NCBI GenBank assembly: GCA_025869365.1
Contig: JAOZVV010000078.1
Coordinates: forward strand, 1-54,067
Reading direction: 5' to 3'
DNA from: Pseudonocardia sp.
GTDB taxonomy: Bacteria > Actinomycetota > Actinomycetes > Mycobacteriales > Pseudonocardiaceae
Length of the DNA stretch: 54,067 nt
Position 1 is the first letter of the stretch, and each line of letters begins with the position of its first letter. This document shows, piece after piece, positions 51,729 to 54,067 of the stretch. Under the pieces are notes generated by a model. It was not told the DNA's origin. It ran no database searches and worked only from the letters and a program-made list of their open reading frames with translations. The translations under genes and the position numbers were made by a program.

Positions 51729-54067
51729 CTACTGCCCGCACACCACGATCGGCGACGGGTTGTAGCGGACCGTCCGGGTCTTGTTCGTGACCTCGCCGGT
51801 CTGCAGGTTCCGCATCGTCTTCGTGTCCGTGACGGTGAAGCCGGGCGCGCCCTTGCTGGGCGTGCACGCCTCACCCTTCGGGATGGTGATCGTCTGCGGG
51901 TTCGTCGGGTTCGTCCGCGGCCCGGTCGTCGACGTGACGTCGTACCGCTTGGTGCCGAACATCTTCACCGTGAGCGAGGACGGGGTCCAGATCGTCTGGA
52001 TGAGGACGCCCGTCGGGCCGTCGTTGCGGAACCTGAGGTCGATGACGTCGTCGAAGACGGTCGCCTCGCGGCCGGCCGGGTAGCGGCTGATGTAGAAGCT
52101 GTGCTCCTTGTGCTCGACGTCGACCATGCCCGCGAAGTACGCCGCGTTGTACGTGGTCGTCGCGACCTGGGAGACCCCGCCGCCGATGCCGCGGGCGGAG
52201 TGGCCGTTCTCGATGATCCCGGCCTCGACGTAGCCGTTGGAGGCGTTGCGGGGGTTGGTCGCCTGGTTGAGGCTAAAGGTCGCGCCCGGCGCCACGATCG
52301 TGCCGTTGATCTGCTCGGCGGCCCGCTTGATGTTCTGCCCGGAGTCCGCGGCGAACCCGCCCGTGGTGAAGGAGCTGATCTCCCCGGTGATGCCGAGCTG
52401 GTTGATCTGGTCCGTGGTGATCTTCGCCGGCTGGTCCGCGTAGACCGCGGTGATCTGGCGGGCGCCCTGGCCGGTGAGCACCGGGACCAGGTCCTTGAAC
52501 GTCGCCGCGTAGTCGATCCCGCGACCGTCCTGCGACGGGACGAGCACGGGGGCACCGGAGGAGAAGTCCAGCGACGCGTCCTGGCCCGGCTTCTCGGTGG
52601 CCGCGAGCTGCGGCTGCACCGCGTCGGTCACCGTCTCGATGTTGACGTCCGGGACGAGGTGCGGGTCGGCGTTCGCGTCCGCCTTGAAGGTCAGCGCCTT
52701 CGCGATGTCCCCCGGCGCGAGCGTGGCCTGGGCGCCCTCGCCGAGCACCGTGACCGGCGCCGCGACCGCGGGGGTCGCGAACTGGTCGATCGCCCGCTGG
52801 ACGTCCTCGGCGCTGGTGATCGTGGGCCGCGCGACCAGCGGGAGCGCGACCGGCGCCCCGGTGGCCCAGTCCCGCTCGAGGGCGCCGACCGCGGCCCGCA
52901 GGTCCAGCTGCTGGCCGGGCACCGGCGGGACGGCCGTGGGCGTGGTGCCCTCGAACGTCACGCTGCCCTCGACGGGCTCCTTGTCCACGATGGGCGCGAG
53001 CTGCTCGAGGGCGGTGGTCACCGAACGCTCGTCCGCGGTGTTGACGACACCGACCTCGCGGTCCGTGAAGAAGGACGTGATCCGGGTGATCGGGTTCAGC
53101 GGCTGCTCGCCGGCCGCCTCGATCGTGGCCCGGTAGTCCACCGCCAGGCCCGCCGCCTTGGGGTCGATCTGGCTGGTCACGGTGCCCGCGGTGATCTGCA
53201 CGGGCAGCGACGAGCGGGGTTCGACCTCGGTCTGCAGCTGCCGGGTGGCGTCCGCCTTGGACAGCCCGCCGATCTTCAGCCCGGCGACGGTGACCCCGCG
53301 GGGCACGTTGCCGGTGCTGAACACCAGGTCACCGACGTAGAGCAGGCCCAGCACGGCGACCACACCGGCGACCACCAGGATGCGGCGCCTGCGCTTCGGC
53401 TTCGGGGTGTCCCCGTCCACCCCGTCCGCGGACGGATCGGCCGGCGGGGTCCCGCCTCCGGTGGCCGCGAACTGCTCGGTCGGCGGGTCGATCACCGATG
53501 TGGCGGTTCCGGCGGCCGCGTCGCCGCGGTGGAGCTTGTCCGTGGGCTGGTCGACCCCGGCCACCCGGCCGGCCGCCGATCCCACGATCATCGGGATGGC
53601 CTGGGTGGCGTCCGCCCCCCAGTCCGAGAACAGGGCCCCGGGAGTACCGCTCCGGACCGGCGCGGCACCGGGTCCCGCCTCGGCGGCGGCCCCCACAGCG
53701 GCCGCGGGTGCGGCACCGGCCGTGCCGGGGCCCGGCTCGGAGACGCCGGACCCGGCGGTGGCGGATGTCCCGTTTGCGGGCGTCCCGATTCCGGACGTCC
53801 CGTTTCCGGACGGCGCGGGACCGGATGTCGTGGCGCTGGATGTCGCAGGACCCGAGGTCGCAGGACCCGAGGTCGCGGCGGCGGATGTCGCGGGCACCGC
53901 CCCCTCGGGTGCGCTCGCCTCGGGGCCGGCCGGGTCCTCGGCGGCGACCGCGGCGGGAGCGCCGGCGGCTGTTGCCGGCGCGGGCGCCGGCTCCTCGGAG
54001 GTGGGCGCCGGGGTGGCCGGGGTCGCGTCCTCGGTGCCGGTGCCGGGACCCGGGGTGGCCCCCGCGG
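51729..54067 (-). CDS. VanW-family cell-wall protein, 5' end beyond the window
   Basis: At least 779 codons; the frame stays open to the right edge. The order is a long low-complexity Ala/Thr/Gly/Ser/Pro N-terminus with short TSGPATSG-type repeats (beyond ~53.5 kb), one transmembrane helix (RRILVVAGVVAVLGLLYVGDLVF), two or three peptidoglycan-binding (PG_binding_4) repeats, the VanW domain (GGGVSQVATTTYNAAYFAGMVDVEHKEHSFYISRYPAGREATV) and a G5-like C-terminal segment ending YNPSPIVVCGQ. It is an outward-facing wall protein with unknown enzymatic role, cytoplasmic tail first. The 5' end is missing. Confidence 0.88.
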   Translation of the reverse strand, partial: AGATPGPGTGTEDATPATPAPTSEEPAPAPATAAGAPAAVAAEDPAGPEASAPEGAVPATSAAATSGPATSGPATSSATTSGPAPSGNGTSGIGTPANGTSATAGSGVSEPGPGTAGAAPAAAVGAAAEAGPGAAPVRSGTPGALFSDWGADATQAIPMIVGSAAGRVAGVDQPTDKLHRGDAAAGTATSVIDPPTEQFAATGGGTPPADPSADGVDGDTPKPKRRRRILVVAGVVAVLGLLYVGDLVFSTGNVPRGVTVAGLKIGGLSKADATRQLQTEVEPRSSLPVQITAGTVTSQIDPKAAGLAVDYRATIEAAGEQPLNPITRITSFFTDREVGVVNTADERSVTTALEQLAPIVDKEPVEGSVTFEGTTPTAVPPVPGQQLDLRAAVGALERDWATGAPVALPLVARPTITSAEDVQRAIDQFATPAVAAPVTVLGEGAQATLAPGDIAKALTFKADANADPHLVPDVNIETVTDAVQPQLAATEKPGQDASLDFSSGAPVLVPSQDGRGIDYAATFKDLVPVLTGQGARQITAVYADQPAKITTDQINQLGITGEISSFTTGGFAADSGQNIKRAAEQINGTIVAPGATFSLNQATNPRNASNGYVEAGIIENGHSARGIGGGVSQVATTTYNAAYFAGMVDVEHKEHSFYISRYPAGREATVFDDVIDLRFRNDGPTGVLIQTIWTPSSLTVKMFGTKRYDVTSTTGPRTNPTNPQTITIPKGEACTPSKGAPGFTVTDTKTMRNLQTGEVTNKTRTVRYNPSPIVVCGQ

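Overview
The window is very GC-rich actinobacterial chromosome. Many genes start with GTG, and genes within an operon often overlap by 4 bp (ATGA or GTGA). HspR with HAIR boxes, ESX-type small proteins, FadE5- and EtfD-like lipid oxidation proteins and an actinobacterial type IV secretion-like cluster all fit Pseudonocardiales (Pseudonocardia-like), but the species is inferred from gene content only. The first ~52 bases are a C/G homopolymer run joined to half of a palindromic repeat that recurs elsewhere in the window, so base 1 is probably a contig edge. The last gene runs off the right edge.

Left part (1-9.7 kb): a minus-strand run of clpB, a YbaB-like protein, an EspC-like protein, a WXG100/PPE-like protein, a membrane-anchored unknown, an SDR and pyrE. 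Divergent from clpB, across one HspR box (HAIR), is a two-gene operon encoding a soluble AAA+ ATPase and a TPR membrane protein. A PNPOx-like protein is convergent with it. 9.8-16.8 kb: a flavohemoglobin; then a minus-strand peptide/nickel-type ABC importer (binding protein and two permeases, no ATPase) followed by an Fe(II)/2-oxoglutarate dioxygenase behind an AT-rich palindrome; a divergent MFS carrier. 22-bp palindromes sit between the convergent gene pairs. 16.8-21.3 kb: the dnaK-grpE-dnaJ-hspR operon with two good HAIR boxes upstream, so repressor, target sites and two regulated chaperone loci all lie in this window.

Middle (21.3-35 kb): an MFS exporter; a seven-gene type IV secretion-like cluster (pilin-like, PrgI/VirB3-like, VirB4 ATPase, VirB6/TrbL-like, TcpC/VirB8-like, lysozyme-NlpC/P60, unknown) with no relaxase or coupling protein; a divergent etfD-type membrane iron-sulfur oxidoreductase; and a proline-rich membrane protein. 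35-41.6 kb: a DesK/DesR-type two-component system divergent from an ABC-2 exporter, with a perfect 14-bp palindrome between them; an XRE/MmyB-type regulator; dcd; and a UDP-GlcNAc 2-epimerase-like protein whose signature motifs look degenerate.

Right part (41.7-54 kb): tRNA-Gly(CCC); a DUF6191-like protein; a MmcQ/YjbR protein; an alpha/beta hydrolase with an apparent Cys nucleophile; a membrane-anchored Hsp70-like ATPase with a proline-rich pentapeptide tail; an IspD-like and an RfbF-like nucleotidyltransferase; a Tat-exported amidase; a FadE5-like acyl-CoA dehydrogenase; a CBS protein; and a VanW-family protein cut by the edge. The same 14-bp inverted repeat lies upstream of etfD and, twice, upstream of fadE5. 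This suggests one regulator couples beta-oxidation to its membrane electron acceptor.
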